Shown here in pieces: positions 1 to 7,091 of a DNA stretch of 11,741 nt. Under the pieces are notes generated by a model. The model did not search any database. It was not told the DNA's origin and worked only from the letters and a program-made list of their open reading frames with translations. This DNA comes from SZAS-7 sp964514655 (GTDB lineage: Bacteria > Chlamydiota > Chlamydiia > Chlamydiales > FEN-1388), in assembly GCA_964514655.1 (NCBI GenBank), contig CAZEQY010000044.1, forward strand, positions 1 through 11,741. Reading direction: 5' to 3'. The translations under genes and the position numbers were made by a program. Position 1 is the first letter of the stretch. Each line of letters starts with the position of its first letter.

Positions 1-196
1 TGTGGGCGAGTACGGCGACGTTGAGGCGTTCGCACTCGGCGGCCTGCTCGTGGGTTAGCGGTTTGGTGGGGACGTGCGTGGTGGTCCCTTCGCGGGGGAT
101 GATCGGATTGTTAGCTAACGTCGTGTGGCCGTCAACCTCGGCGGCCGCGGTCGGCTGCTGCGTATTGAGGCCGTTCGGACGCTTCTTCTGCGACAT
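1..196 (-). CDS. Partial hypothetical protein, 5' end only
   Basis: The reading frame starts at ATG 196 and runs off the left edge after 65 codons, so only the N-terminus is visible. The start is supported by a strong ribosome binding site: AGGAG lies just upstream of the ATG on the minus strand. The visible protein begins MSQKKRPNGLNTQQP and is rich in Thr, Pro, Asn and Gln, with no membrane segment or recognisable domain. It ends in a more helical stretch (HEQAAECERLNVAVLAH). It lies downstream of a terminator-like hairpin, so it probably has its own promoter between about 200 and 276. I do not recognise the family. The low-complexity N-terminus fits a phage-type or other small accessory protein, but that is a guess. 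Confidence 0.6.
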   Translation of the reverse strand, partial: MSQKKRPNGLNTQQPTAAAEVDGHTTLANNPIIPREGTTTHVPTKPLTHEQAAECERLNVAVLAH

Positions 197-276
197 AACT
201 CCTGCCTTTCCTGAGTCCGGATTCTGGGGAGAGAGAAATTCACACCGGCCCATCAGTGGTGTCTCTGGAAAGCAAA

Positions 277-322
277 AGGCGTTTGCCGGCCGCCCCAGGC
301 AAGTGGGCGGAAGCAAACGCCT
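277..322 (-). terminator. Hairpin with T-rich tail, likely terminator
   Basis: A 10-bp perfect outer stem (AGGCGTTTGC at 277-286 against GCAAACGCCT at 313-322) encloses a further GC-rich inner stem (CCGCCC/GGGCGG). Read on the minus strand, the stem is followed by TTTTGCTTT, as expected of a factor-independent terminator. It would stop transcription coming from the minus-strand membrane-protein gene that ends at 557. It sits about 80 bases before the start of the partial gene at the left edge. Confidence 0.5.
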
Positions 323-556
323 ATCCTCGATTTCAGGGTAGCATCCGCAAGTGTCAAGTTTTTTGCAGCTCGGCGCTCGGATCTGCTTGATTTCAGGCGA
401 GAAAATAAATCTCAGGGGATTGAACTGCGGCAGCTCTCGTAACCACTTACAACCCGTTATGAGCCAGAGGGTTGGTTCGTTGCCGATGAACACCCTGCGA
501 GACTCAACTAAGTTGGGGCAATCATCTACTTGACGGATCAGTTAGCATCGCTCTTC
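323..556. other. Intergenic stretch without a recognised gene
   Basis: I see no credible gene here. The open frames in this stretch have no ribosome binding site and no protein-like composition. It is the 3' side of the minus-strand membrane-protein gene and is more AT-rich than its surroundings. Confidence 0.5.
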
Positions 557-1342
557 TTATTTACTTGGGAAGATCCGAACGGTCTTTACACGTACTTTCA
601 ATGGTTCACTGGTTTTGTTGATTAGGGTATACCCATTGCCAGTCTTGAAACTCTTTGCCTGGCTGCTCTGAGAGAGCGGTTGCGGAGCCCACTGAAAGCC
701 ATTCTCCCTTCTAACGGTCACAAATCTCCGAAGCTCTTGGATGCGCTTTAACGGGAAAAACCAGGGGTGATAATTCACCCGAATATGGATCTCGAAGTAG
801 TCGAAAGGCCGCGATCCAGCTTGTGGCTGGATCGGCTCCCCAGCTTCGTTCCCCTCAAGATCATAGACCTGATTACACTTTACGGACATTTGTTCATCCG
901 GCCCTAATCGTGGAACTGGATCTCGATATCCAGACATAGCATTCGGGCTGTCAACGATCTTGAGTTCTTGATTTTCCCACACTCCGCCCACGCAAGCCGC
1001 CTCTACGTTTATGTGCCCATATTGGTTACGGTTGGTGATCACAAATGAGCCAGAGTAAGGGTCCTTTGGATTCATTAGAGCAGATGGCTCAATCAATAAG
1101 GACGGGGTTAAAGCGTATACGCCAGAGACTACTCCTATCACAGAAATGGCCACTGTGGAGATAGTTGCAAGCAGCATCCTTCTGGGTGTTTCTGGCGGTT
1201 TGCGGCGCGGATCTTGGGCTGGGCCTGCTTGCTCTTGGGTTTGCGCTAGCGGTGGCGTGGCATGATCCTTAACCCCTTGTGAAGGGCGAGGCTTACTCTT
1301 ATTCCTTCGATTTGATTTAGACACGATGAGAGTTTCCATCAT
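557..1342 (-). CDS. Hypothetical single-pass membrane protein
   Basis: Not recognised. From the chosen ATG (1342) the protein has a basic, proline- and glutamine-rich N-terminus of about 55 residues. One strong transmembrane helix follows (residues about 56-78, LLATISTVAISVIGVVSGVY), then about 180 residues likely to be outside the membrane, with a beta-rich look (SFVITNRNQYGHINVEAAC and similar). The topology suggests a bitopic, inner-membrane-anchored protein. The start is uncertain: the frame is open to ATG 1420, a second ATG is at 1339, and GTG 1324 would begin VSKSNRRNKSKPRP; none has a strong ribosome binding site. It is divergent from the membrane-protein gene starting at 1441, so the two share an intergenic region of about 100 bases and may be co-regulated. 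Confidence 0.65.
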   Translation of the reverse strand: MMETLIVSKSNRRNKSKPRPSQGVKDHATPPLAQTQEQAGPAQDPRRKPPETPRRMLLATISTVAISVIGVVSGVYALTPSLLIEPSALMNPKDPYSGSFVITNRNQYGHINVEAACVGGVWENQELKIVDSPNAMSGYRDPVPRLGPDEQMSVKCNQVYDLEGNEAGEPIQPQAGSRPFDYFEIHIRVNYHPWFFPLKRIQELRRFVTVRRENGFQWAPQPLSQSSQAKSFKTGNGYTLINKTSEPLKVRVKTVRIFPSK

Positions 1343-1428
1343 ACAGGAACTTGACACGCCAAACGTGATAGGCTGCTCGAATGCCCCTCGAACGCCGTCT
1401 CCGCTCAAAGATTCTTCCATCCACCCGC

Positions 1429-1440
1429 AAGGAGTACACG
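1429..1440 (+). promoter_or_regulatory. Ribosome binding site that decides GTG 1441
   Basis: AAGGAG at 1429-1434 lies 6 bases before GTG 1441. This is near-ideal spacing, whereas ATG 1381 upstream in the same frame has no such site. Confidence 0.6.
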
Positions 1441-2166
1441 GTGGAGGTTCTTAGGCAATGGTGGCAGAGTTTGTCGGGTAATCTACTGGGGTTTCTTTCG
1501 GTTGTAGGGGCCGCTGCTGGGCTTGCTTTCCCCTTGGCGGGTCCTGTCGTGGGCGCGACAGCTACTGTTGCGACTGCTGTCATCTTTCTGGTTGCGGGGA
1601 GTCAATACCAAGCATGGAAAAATGAAAGAGAAGATTGCAACGCCGAGTTTGAAGAGCGACAAAGAGCACTAATAGACATCGCAGTGAAGGAAGTTAAGTA
1701 CAACGAGCGTCGAATCTCAGAAGGCCCATTGCTAGATATCGGATGGTCGCACTCGGCTAAAGACGATAGCCTTTGCCTGTTCTTGAAAAACACGGGGAAG
1801 GATGAAGCGAAAAACATAACAGTTCTACCCGTGGCGCTAGGCGCACCTGAACCCTTCAGATTCAACAGAGTATTTTCCATTAGCGCAGGCAGGGACGCTA
1901 TCCTAGAAATTGCTCCGATTGATGTAGTCAGCATTGAAGATTCGGTCGAACATACGGAACATTTTGAAAGAGACTGGCACGTGTTTTTTGAGTGCTGGCA
2001 GACTGCAGCGCTTCAGGATGAAAGATTCAAGGCCCTAGACATTACTGTGAAGTATGCAAATTCACGAGGGACTGCAAAGTTCATTACCGTACTTAAGGTC
2101 CATGGGCTACCTATCGTCCCAAGAGTTTACGGAGTTGAGCAAGTATCACACGAGCTGGAGAATTGA
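1441..2166 (+). CDS. Hypothetical membrane protein with N-terminal helical hairpin
   Basis: Not recognised. From GTG 1441 the protein is 241 residues. Residues about 12-30 and 33-53 form two hydrophobic, glycine- and alanine-rich helices that look like a transmembrane hairpin. A charged, helical, possibly coiled-coil stretch follows (about 56-95, with many Glu, Arg and Lys). A cytosolic C-terminal domain of about 145 residues comes last, with beta-strand character (LCLFLKNTGKDEAKNITVLP). The frame is also open from ATG 1381, but the strong AAGGAG site in front of GTG 1441 makes the shorter form more likely. It is divergent from the single-pass membrane protein on the minus strand, and no further gene follows on the plus strand. 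A helical hairpin plus a soluble domain resembles membrane effectors in conflict systems, but no specific family can be named. Confidence 0.65.
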   Translation: MEVLRQWWQSLSGNLLGFLSVVGAAAGLAFPLAGPVVGATATVATAVIFLVAGSQYQAWKNEREDCNAEFEERQRALIDIAVKEVKYNERRISEGPLLDIGWSHSAKDDSLCLFLKNTGKDEAKNITVLPVALGAPEPFRFNRVFSISAGRDAILEIAPIDVVSIEDSVEHTEHFERDWHVFFECWQTAALQDERFKALDITVKYANSRGTAKFITVLKVHGLPIVPRVYGVEQVSHELEN

Positions 2167-2284
2167 ACAATGACAGCACAAATGCGATCACCAAGCCCCG
2201 AATACTAACCCGGAAGCTTCTGAGTTCGAGAACTTCAATGCGCTGGGCAGCACTGTGATATTCAAAAAGAGCGTCGGCCGGAAA

Positions 2285-2330
2285 CGACTTGGGGCGAGAC
2301 TGGCTGCTAACCCAGTCCCGCCCCAAGTCG
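2285..2330. terminator. Very strong 19-bp inverted repeat
   Basis: The arms 2285-2303 and 2312-2330 pair over 19 bases with one mismatch around an 8-base loop (CTGCTAAC). It lies 119 bases downstream of the plus-strand membrane-protein gene and just past the end of the transposase remnant. It could therefore act as a two-way transcription stop or be a leftover end structure of the insertion sequence. There is no T run directly after it on either strand, so it is not a classical factor-independent terminator. Confidence 0.45.
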
Positions 2331-2334
2331 AGCA

Positions 2335-2660
2335 TCAAGAGGAGCGCTTGCGCGCCCCTGACGCTTGTGCCCCTACGCTAACCTTCGCTTGGTCGGTCTT
2401 GCCAGTGAGCCAATTCCATTGTGAGCCGCTGCTAACGATCTTGCGGCAAGTGTAGTGGAAGCGCTCGGAGTCCGTCGTCCTCACATCTTCGGACTTGTTC
2501 GGATTGTTGAAGCGGAACTCCCGTTCATCGACGTAGCGGAACAAGTGGAACGGGTCCACACTCACGTATATGCAGTGGATAAGGCGTTTCAGGAGCGACC
2601 AGAATTCTCCATGCCGTTCGCTTGAAGGTTGTCGCGAACGTATTCAATCGCGTGGTCGAT
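2335..2660 (-). pseudogene. Remnant of ISXO2/IS1595-type transposase, C-terminal part
   Basis: Read on the minus strand from 2660, the translation begins GIDHAIEYVRDNLQANGMEN. After a single-base loss near 2612 it continues in another frame as FWSLLKRLIHCIYVSVDPF and then HLFRYVDEREFRFNN. These blocks (NGMEN-FWSLLKR, then HLFRY-DE-FRFN) are the conserved C-terminal end of the ISXO2-like DDE transposase domain. The 5' part of the gene is absent, because the fragment starts abruptly at the boundary with repeat copy A. In the second frame the reading continues to a stop at about 2335, ending after a motif resembling the family's final LTGK. It is a truncated and frameshifted relic and cannot encode a working transposase. 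Confidence 0.75.
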
Positions 2661-2920
2661 TCCTTGGAATGAAGTCCCGGAGGTAAGCCTCATAAACAGT
2701 GCACCTGCCCGGGCATCGAACCAGTCACTGGAAGCCCGGCTGCAGACGAGGTTGTGAACACGTTCGTCAGGATGGCCAAGTCCGGCCCCAAGGACGCCCA
2801 GTCCACGAAGTCGTTTGGCATCAACTGGGCTCTCGATGGAACCGGGTCAATCACATCGGCCCGAAGAGTGAAGGCGGCGAATGCTAGCTATAGCACAACA
2901 CGAGAGGTAATCAAAATCAT
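2660..2920 (-). pseudogene. Broken 5' fragment of PEP-CTERM protein gene (copy A)
   Basis: This fragment corresponds to the N-terminal third of the PEP-CTERM protein in copy B. It starts at ATG 2920 and encodes MILITSRVVL. An in-frame TAG follows at codon 11 (2890-2888), then LAFAAFTLRADVIDPVPSR and the mature N-terminus. The extra bases around 2700-2712 shift the frame, giving PVTGSMPGQVHCL and a stop where copy B has PVTGSMTGARFMRL. At 2660 the homology ends in the motif TSFQG and the transposase remnant begins. The C-terminal PEP sorting signal is missing. It is clearly non-functional. Confidence 0.8.
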
Positions 2921-2949
2921 TCTGCTGGATTTATTCTTCCACAGCTAGT

Positions 2950-2985
2950 GGCGGACCTCAGACATGTTGAGTCTTGAGGCCCGCC
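2950..2985 (-). terminator. Hairpin after nuclease gene, copy A
   Basis: An 11-bp inverted repeat (GGCGGACCTCA against TGAGGCCCGCC) lies just past the stop of the nuclease pseudogene. On the minus-strand RNA its one mismatch becomes a G-U pair. The same structure stands at 10853-10888 in copy B. There is no U run behind it, so termination is plausible but not certain. Confidence 0.35.
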
Positions 2986-2990
2986 GTACT

Positions 2991-3507
2991 CTACTTTAGG
3001 CCCCACCAGATGGCTAGGGCCACGGCGAAGGCGAGGTCGTCCTGGCCTTCGCCGGGGTCCGAGAAGGGCGGCTTGCCGGTGGGGCGGAGACTCAACATTT
3101 CATTGAAGAGCGTCTCGCGGCGCTCCTGGAGCTTGTCGTCTATCGTGAAGTGCGCTTGCTCGACGGAGGTCACCAGTTTGGTCAGTATCTCCGAACGGCT
3201 GGTGACGACTACCTGACCGCCTCCGGCCATGGAACGGCCTGGGATCGCGGCATTGTGGCCTCCGGTGATGGAGACGGAGACCATTCTGGCGTTCAGCTTC
3301 ATGGTGCGAAAGAGGTCCCGGACGGCGGAGCCGACACCGGTGGCGTCCATCACCAGAGTCTTGTATGGACAATCCCAGCGGGTGTCCAGGTAGTCCTTTT
3401 CGTGGTGCGCCACGTCGACATAGGAAGTCCCAAGGTCGAGACGCTCCAGGCGGGTGATGGGTTAGTCGAAATAGCCTGCGTAGCCACGGCCGGCTGAGGC
3501 TAGGAAT
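2991..3507 (-). pseudogene. Truncated terminase-type nuclease gene (copy A)
   Basis: This is homologous to residues of about 58-227 of the intact copy at 10894-11577. The first part of the gene, including the first catalytic-type aspartate, is missing. Codon 71, Tyr (TAC) in the intact copy, is TAA here (3464-3462), so even the remaining frame is cut. An open frame persists from about 3413 to 2991 and keeps the second and third acidic motifs (VMDATGVG and GQDDLAFAVALA). Without the first strand of the RNase H-like fold, an active nuclease is very unlikely. The surviving frame still being clean suggests fairly recent decay. Confidence 0.85.
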
Positions 3508-3848
3508 GCTCCCGCCTGGCATCCTTTCGGTTGAGCCAGGGTGCCCTGCTCACACCGCTGACCCCTTCTTCTTGGACCGCAGCATTTCGTCGCCGAACGG
3601 TGTGGATCCTTTCTGAGAACACTGACGACTTCATGATCGGAAATATGGTGCGCAAGGCGAATGGAATCAGTTTGTTTGCTGACAGAACAAAAAAACGCGC
3701 GCTCACATCATTGCTCACCACTGGCCGACAGGCGGTGAGCCGTGGTTCGCTGGTAGTGCGCGTGGGTACCCTAAAGGAAACCAACCTCACCGGACAAGCG
3801 CAGCGTGCACTGTTTCCAGAGTAACGTCAGAGACTATAGAATCGTCGA
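3508..3848. other. Stretch without a confidently assigned gene
   Basis: This stretch separates repeat copy A from the cargo genes. Long open frames exist on both strands. The plus-strand one (about 3531-3824, beginning with TTG) ends 24 bases before the next gene. Neither frame has a convincing ribosome binding site or a recognisable protein motif, and they overlap each other. A TATAGAAT element at 3835-3842 could be a -10 box just ahead of GTG 3849. That would make the transcript of the next gene almost leaderless, which is an inference. Confidence 0.35.
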
Positions 3849-4565
3849 GTGAGCCAACAATACTTCGCCAGGCGGATAAGGGATCTGACTGAACCCATCA
3901 CGGCATTCAGAGAATACGTGTTCCAATCAGTCCTCCCGCAGTTCGACAACATCAACGAGCGAGCGGAACAAATCGGGAATGAGTACTACCAGCGAGTGCT
4001 CAGACGACCAGTTGGTCCCGAAGATAGCATCGAGATTTCTGACCTAGCCGAAGAAGCGACAGAGCATAGCCTCGCATGGTACAGCATGATGTCGTCGCTT
4101 GGTCAAAGCATGCGCAACCTGTTGACGGCAGGGCTCTTTCACCTGGTCGAGCAACAGCTTGCATCGATATCAACAGACGGAATCTTCAGAAACAGCCCGA
4201 TTAGGAACACAGGGCTTTCAGTTGTTGCGACCTGGTACAAACACAACCTTCGTGTCGATATGAAATCGCTTCCAACGTGGCATAACATTGATGAGTTGCG
4301 GCTTGTTGCGAACACCGTCAAACACGGCGACGGAGCCTCAGCGAATGAACTACGTAAGGTGCGACCCGACTTGTTCATCGACCCAGAAGCTGCGAAGCTG
4401 TTGCAAACGCACGCCGCCCCCCCCATAATCCGGCATCTCGTTGCACCGCTCTCAGGTGACGAGTTCTTTGTGACTGACTCAGCCCTGCGGGAGTACGCTG
4501 CGCACGCAGAGAACTTCTTTCAAGAACTGGCAGCAGAGCTCGAGCGACGGACATCTAAAGAGTAG
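3849..4565 (+). CDS. Hypothetical alpha-helical protein, possibly HEPN-like
   Basis: Not confidently recognised. The 238-residue protein is soluble and almost entirely helical by composition. GTG 3849 is taken as the start because an in-frame TAG lies only three codons upstream and no other initiator intervenes. There is no clear ribosome binding site, so a leaderless or weakly translated start is possible. The most conserved-looking part is residues 148-175 (DELRLVANTVKHGDGASANE and on to RPDLF). It resembles the Arg...Asn...His helix of HEPN-type RNases and abortive-infection proteins, but the Arg-to-His spacing (R151, H159) is wider than the classical R-x(4-6)-H. The HEPN label is therefore tentative. 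The gene is 193-310 bases upstream of the nucleotidyltransferase-Nudix gene on the same strand, depending on that gene's start, so the two may be co-transcribed. Confidence 0.7.
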   Translation: MSQQYFARRIRDLTEPITAFREYVFQSVLPQFDNINERAEQIGNEYYQRVLRRPVGPEDSIEISDLAEEATEHSLAWYSMMSSLGQSMRNLLTAGLFHLVEQQLASISTDGIFRNSPIRNTGLSVVATWYKHNLRVDMKSLPTWHNIDELRLVANTVKHGDGASANELRKVRPDLFIDPEAAKLLQTHAAPPIIRHLVAPLSGDEFFVTDSALREYAAHAENFFQELAAELERRTSKE

Positions 4566-4862
4566 ACCTAACCTTTAGGAAAGTCATGGCCTTTCGCTCG
4601 GCTTGCCTGTATCAAAGAGTCGCTCCTGCAGCGGCACCAATACCGCACGCCGTCGCAAGTGCGAAGTGTCTTTACTCTTTGAATTGTCGAGAGCTGCGTG
4701 ACCTAAACGGATTTCCTCTCCCCATCACCGGTCCTCGTTTGCCGGACCTATACAGGCTATGGAACGAGTCAATGCTAGGAGGTGGATGGGCCGCACACGC
4801 CAGTCAACGCCGCCAACTTCAAGATGGGATAATCGAATCGCAGACTTCTGTCCACGGACTGC

Positions 4863-4867
4863 GGAGG
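4863..4867 (+). promoter_or_regulatory. Ribosome binding site favouring GTG 4876
   Basis: GGAGG lies 8 bases before GTG 4876, in the nucleotidyltransferase-Nudix frame. The upstream in-frame ATG 4759 has no comparable site. ATG 4786 has AGGAGG only 3 bases away, which is too close. Confidence 0.5.
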
Positions 4868-4875
4868 AAATCAGG

Positions 4876-6789
4876 GTGCTTTCTAATCAAGAGACTATCC
4901 GCGAATTGCTTCGTGCCGCATCGGCATGGGCGTCAGGACTGAGAGAATCCGGCGTTATCTCTCGGGCGTACACGTTTGGGAGCGTTATTAATGACGATGG
5001 ACGACTTTACCACCGTGGAAGCGACCTCGATATGGTCGTCGTACTGCCGCCCGCCCGGCTTCCTCACGATCGGGCAAGTCACATTCATGCGATTGCGGCG
5101 CAGAAGCCAGCATTAGAGATTGCTATTCGGAAGGCAATCCAGATCGAAACAACTGGGGCCATCGCTAGCCTCGCGATCGTCACAGAAATCGACTTGCAAC
5201 TACACGTTGAGAAGAACAGCACCAGACAGTTTTTCGCCACGAACGTTTTTCGAAACCTTCTCGATTGCGATGCGCCAACGGCGCAGCTGTCTGCACCAGT
5301 CTCGACCGAATGTCTTAATCGCCTCCAGTATCTGATCGACGCACTTAGGAAGGTGCAAGCGAGGCGGCACGCACGGACGCATTTCGCCACCGTCGATAAC
5401 GTCGTTTTGGAAAAAGATGAACCTGGACGCATATTCCCCAAGGACCTTTGCCGGGCGGCCGCAAAGCTGTGGTACCACGACCGGCACCAGCACGACCTGC
5501 CTAAGAATGGCGAAGACGCCGACCTGCTAGACGGTGATCTTTTTATCAGGGGGACATTGGAACGCCTTCAATGTGCAGGTATGCCATACGATGCCCTGGC
5601 TCGAACCATTGCCCGACGAGGAGTGCCTGACGCGCCCCCTTTGTCTACGGAGGACTTGATGCTTCTGTGGGAGATTCTCGCAGCGGAGGCCTTGGAGCGA
5701 ATAAAGGGTCACGAATCCTACCAACAAATGTTTGTTTCCGCCTCCGGCGCTCAAGGCGAAGGCAGCGCACCTGATGCAGAGTTGAGAGCTATCCAAGCAT
5801 TCGGCGCTCCTTCGTTGCACCTAGGTGATCTTGATCTGGGCGCAAAGATCTTTCCATCCATTGCTTGGGATGGACGACGTCAGGATTTCGTTTTTGCCGA
5901 CGATCCAGAAGACTTCCGGCGAATCGACTTCTCGATGGAGGGTGCGCCGCTTCCTGACGAAACGCTGGCTGCTCTGGTTTCGGAACTGAAAGAGGAGATC
6001 CGCTCGGAGTCTCGCCCTGAGAGGCTCGATACGGTCAAGGAGATTTACCGCAGGCTAACATCCGAAGGCAACAACGAGTATCCCAGGTTGGCTGGGCTTC
6101 CATACACGGTTAACGTCTCGCCACCGGGCACAAAGACGGTGGTTAAGGTTCCTATAGGCCCTAGCCGATATGGTATTGGGTTGATTGCTGAACGTCAGAT
6201 CGACACCTCAACAGCCGTCAGGTTGCGCTCACAGCACATTCTGAATTCAGTAGCAGTTCGAGTCGCGCTCGTTTTTGAGTCCGGCGGAAAGCGCCATTTG
6301 GAGTTTCAGCAACGGTGCCGCGACGCGAATGCAACATACAAAGGTGCCTGGGATGTGGGCGCGGCAGGGTACGTGGATCCAGTTCGGCATCTGGACCCGG
6401 AGGATCTTCAACGGATTTCGCCATGGCAAGCAGCTCTTTCGGAGTTAAATGAAGAACTAGGGATCGAGAAGCACTGGTTCCCTCACCGTGACAATTTTCA
6501 TTTTTTTGGAGTCGGCCGTAACGATCCGACGGGCCAAATCGACCTACTCGGTTTCTGCCACAGTCACAATCCCGTTCAAGTAAATCGTCCTCTAACGAAA
6601 AAAGTGTTGGCATTCGATCGGTGTGAATGTGACCCCGTCTCGGTAGCCAGATTTGTCGCAGAGAAGCGCAACTGGGTGCCCACGGCACTCCTAACGATCA
6701 TTCTCGTGTTGAAGTACTTTGGCTCGACGAAAGGCGAGTTGGAGGAGGCTTTTCGCCCATGCGTTGGCGTCATCAACTTGGCACCCTAG
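4876..6789 (+). CDS. Nucleotidyltransferase-Nudix fusion protein
   Basis: From GTG 4876 the protein is 637 residues. The frame is open back to ATG 4759, which would add 39 residues of non-domain-like sequence. The N-terminal domain (about 1-200) carries the DNA-polymerase-beta-superfamily nucleotidyltransferase signature. It has FGS at 34-36, SDLDMVVVLP with metal-ligand aspartates D50 and D52, and a third acidic strand EIDLQLHV with D106. A helical middle (about 200-370) resembles the helical partner region of such enzymes. The C-terminal part (about 460-600) looks Nudix-like. A strand-rich lead-in and GAAGYVD (494-500) precede SELNEELGI (522-530), which matches the REUXEEXGU half of the Nudix box with the Arg replaced by Ser and all three glutamates kept (E523, E526, E527). 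The GX5E half is not recognisable, so hydrolase activity is uncertain. Likely role: transfer of a nucleotide to a protein, RNA or small molecule, with the Nudix part removing or sensing a nucleotide product. Both the substrate and any defence role are inferences. Confidence 0.85.
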   Translation: MLSNQETIRELLRAASAWASGLRESGVISRAYTFGSVINDDGRLYHRGSDLDMVVVLPPARLPHDRASHIHAIAAQKPALEIAIRKAIQIETTGAIASLAIVTEIDLQLHVEKNSTRQFFATNVFRNLLDCDAPTAQLSAPVSTECLNRLQYLIDALRKVQARRHARTHFATVDNVVLEKDEPGRIFPKDLCRAAAKLWYHDRHQHDLPKNGEDADLLDGDLFIRGTLERLQCAGMPYDALARTIARRGVPDAPPLSTEDLMLLWEILAAEALERIKGHESYQQMFVSASGAQGEGSAPDAELRAIQAFGAPSLHLGDLDLGAKIFPSIAWDGRRQDFVFADDPEDFRRIDFSMEGAPLPDETLAALVSELKEEIRSESRPERLDTVKEIYRRLTSEGNNEYPRLAGLPYTVNVSPPGTKTVVKVPIGPSRYGIGLIAERQIDTSTAVRLRSQHILNSVAVRVALVFESGGKRHLEFQQRCRDANATYKGAWDVGAAGYVDPVRHLDPEDLQRISPWQAALSELNEELGIEKHWFPHRDNFHFFGVGRNDPTGQIDLLGFCHSHNPVQVNRPLTKKVLAFDRCECDPVSVARFVAEKRNWVPTALLTIILVLKYFGSTKGELEEAFRPCVGVINLAP

Positions 6790-6840
6790 CGGGCTGGCTC
6801 CGAGGAATCTTCAGTATTGGATTGACGTCATTTACAATGA

Positions 6841-7091
6841 ATGGAGTTGTCAGAACCTTTGCCGCTGTCGACCACCCAACGGGTTGAACTGCAGAGTTAT
6901 CTCCGGAAGCAGATCTGCGCTAGCGTGGCACATCGAATGCGGATCATTCTCATGCTGGCCGATGGAGCCACCTAACGCGAAATCGCCCGATGCTCTTACA
7001 ACGACCGCGCCGACCATCAGCCTTTGGAAAGGGAGATACCGGGCCGATGGCCTGATTGGGATTGGCACGGTCCGTCCCGGTCGGCAACGTG
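6841..7091 (+). pseudogene. Decayed IS630-type transposase, N-terminal part
   Basis: From ATG 6841 the translation reads MELSEPLPLSTTQRVELQSY, then AHRMRIILMLADGAT, an in-frame TAA (6973-6975) and REIARCSY. A frameshift near 6996 is then needed to continue as APTISLWKGRYRADGLIGIG and RPGRQRV. This is the helix-turn-helix N-terminus of IS630-family transposases (R-x-RI-L-LADG-x-YREIA, then PTIS-WK-RY-DGL-GL, then RPGR). The TAA replaces the usual Tyr of the YREIA motif. The DDE catalytic domain was not found downstream. It is a dead fragment about 50 bases after the nucleotidyltransferase-Nudix gene. Confidence 0.7.

Larger units (their letters stand above)
2660..3507 (+). repeat. Direct repeat copy A (~850 bp), flanks the cargo
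   Basis: This segment matches 10568-11410 in the same orientation. The copies are collinear at a constant offset of 7903 bases from about 2714 onward. The only indel inside is about 5 extra bases in copy A near 2700-2712. I counted about 27 substitutions over the roughly 560 bases from 2951 to 3507, so identity is about 95%. Copy A contains the start of a PEP-CTERM gene, the intergenic hairpin and the 3' three-quarters of the terminase-nuclease gene. Its left end abuts the transposase remnant and its right end falls inside the nuclease gene. Confidence 0.95.

Noticed and set aside
351..533. Open plus-strand frame of 60 codons at the left of the window
   Set aside because: It has no ribosome binding site, no domain-like sequence, and lies in an AT-richer intergenic stretch.
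1351..1380. TTGACA at 1351-1356 as a -35 box for the plus-strand membrane-protein gene
   Set aside because: No acceptable -10 hexamer is found at 16-18 bases spacing.
3100..3522. Arg- and Pro-rich minus-strand frame across the nuclease pseudogene, with a like frame at 10820-11275
   Set aside because: It is a frame-shifted shadow of the terminase-nuclease coding sequence and appears in both copies for that reason.
3531..3824. Open plus-strand frame of 97 codons ending 24 bases before the HEPN-like gene
   Set aside because: It has a TTG start, no ribosome binding site, no recognised motif, and a competing frame on the other strand. It is kept only as a note for the gene-poor stretch.
4586..4942. 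Open plus-strand frame of 118 codons overlapping the start of the nucleotidyltransferase gene
   Set aside because: Its AGGAAA site is only 3 bases from the ATG, it has no protein-like motifs, and half of it lies in another frame of a gene with clear catalytic motifs.
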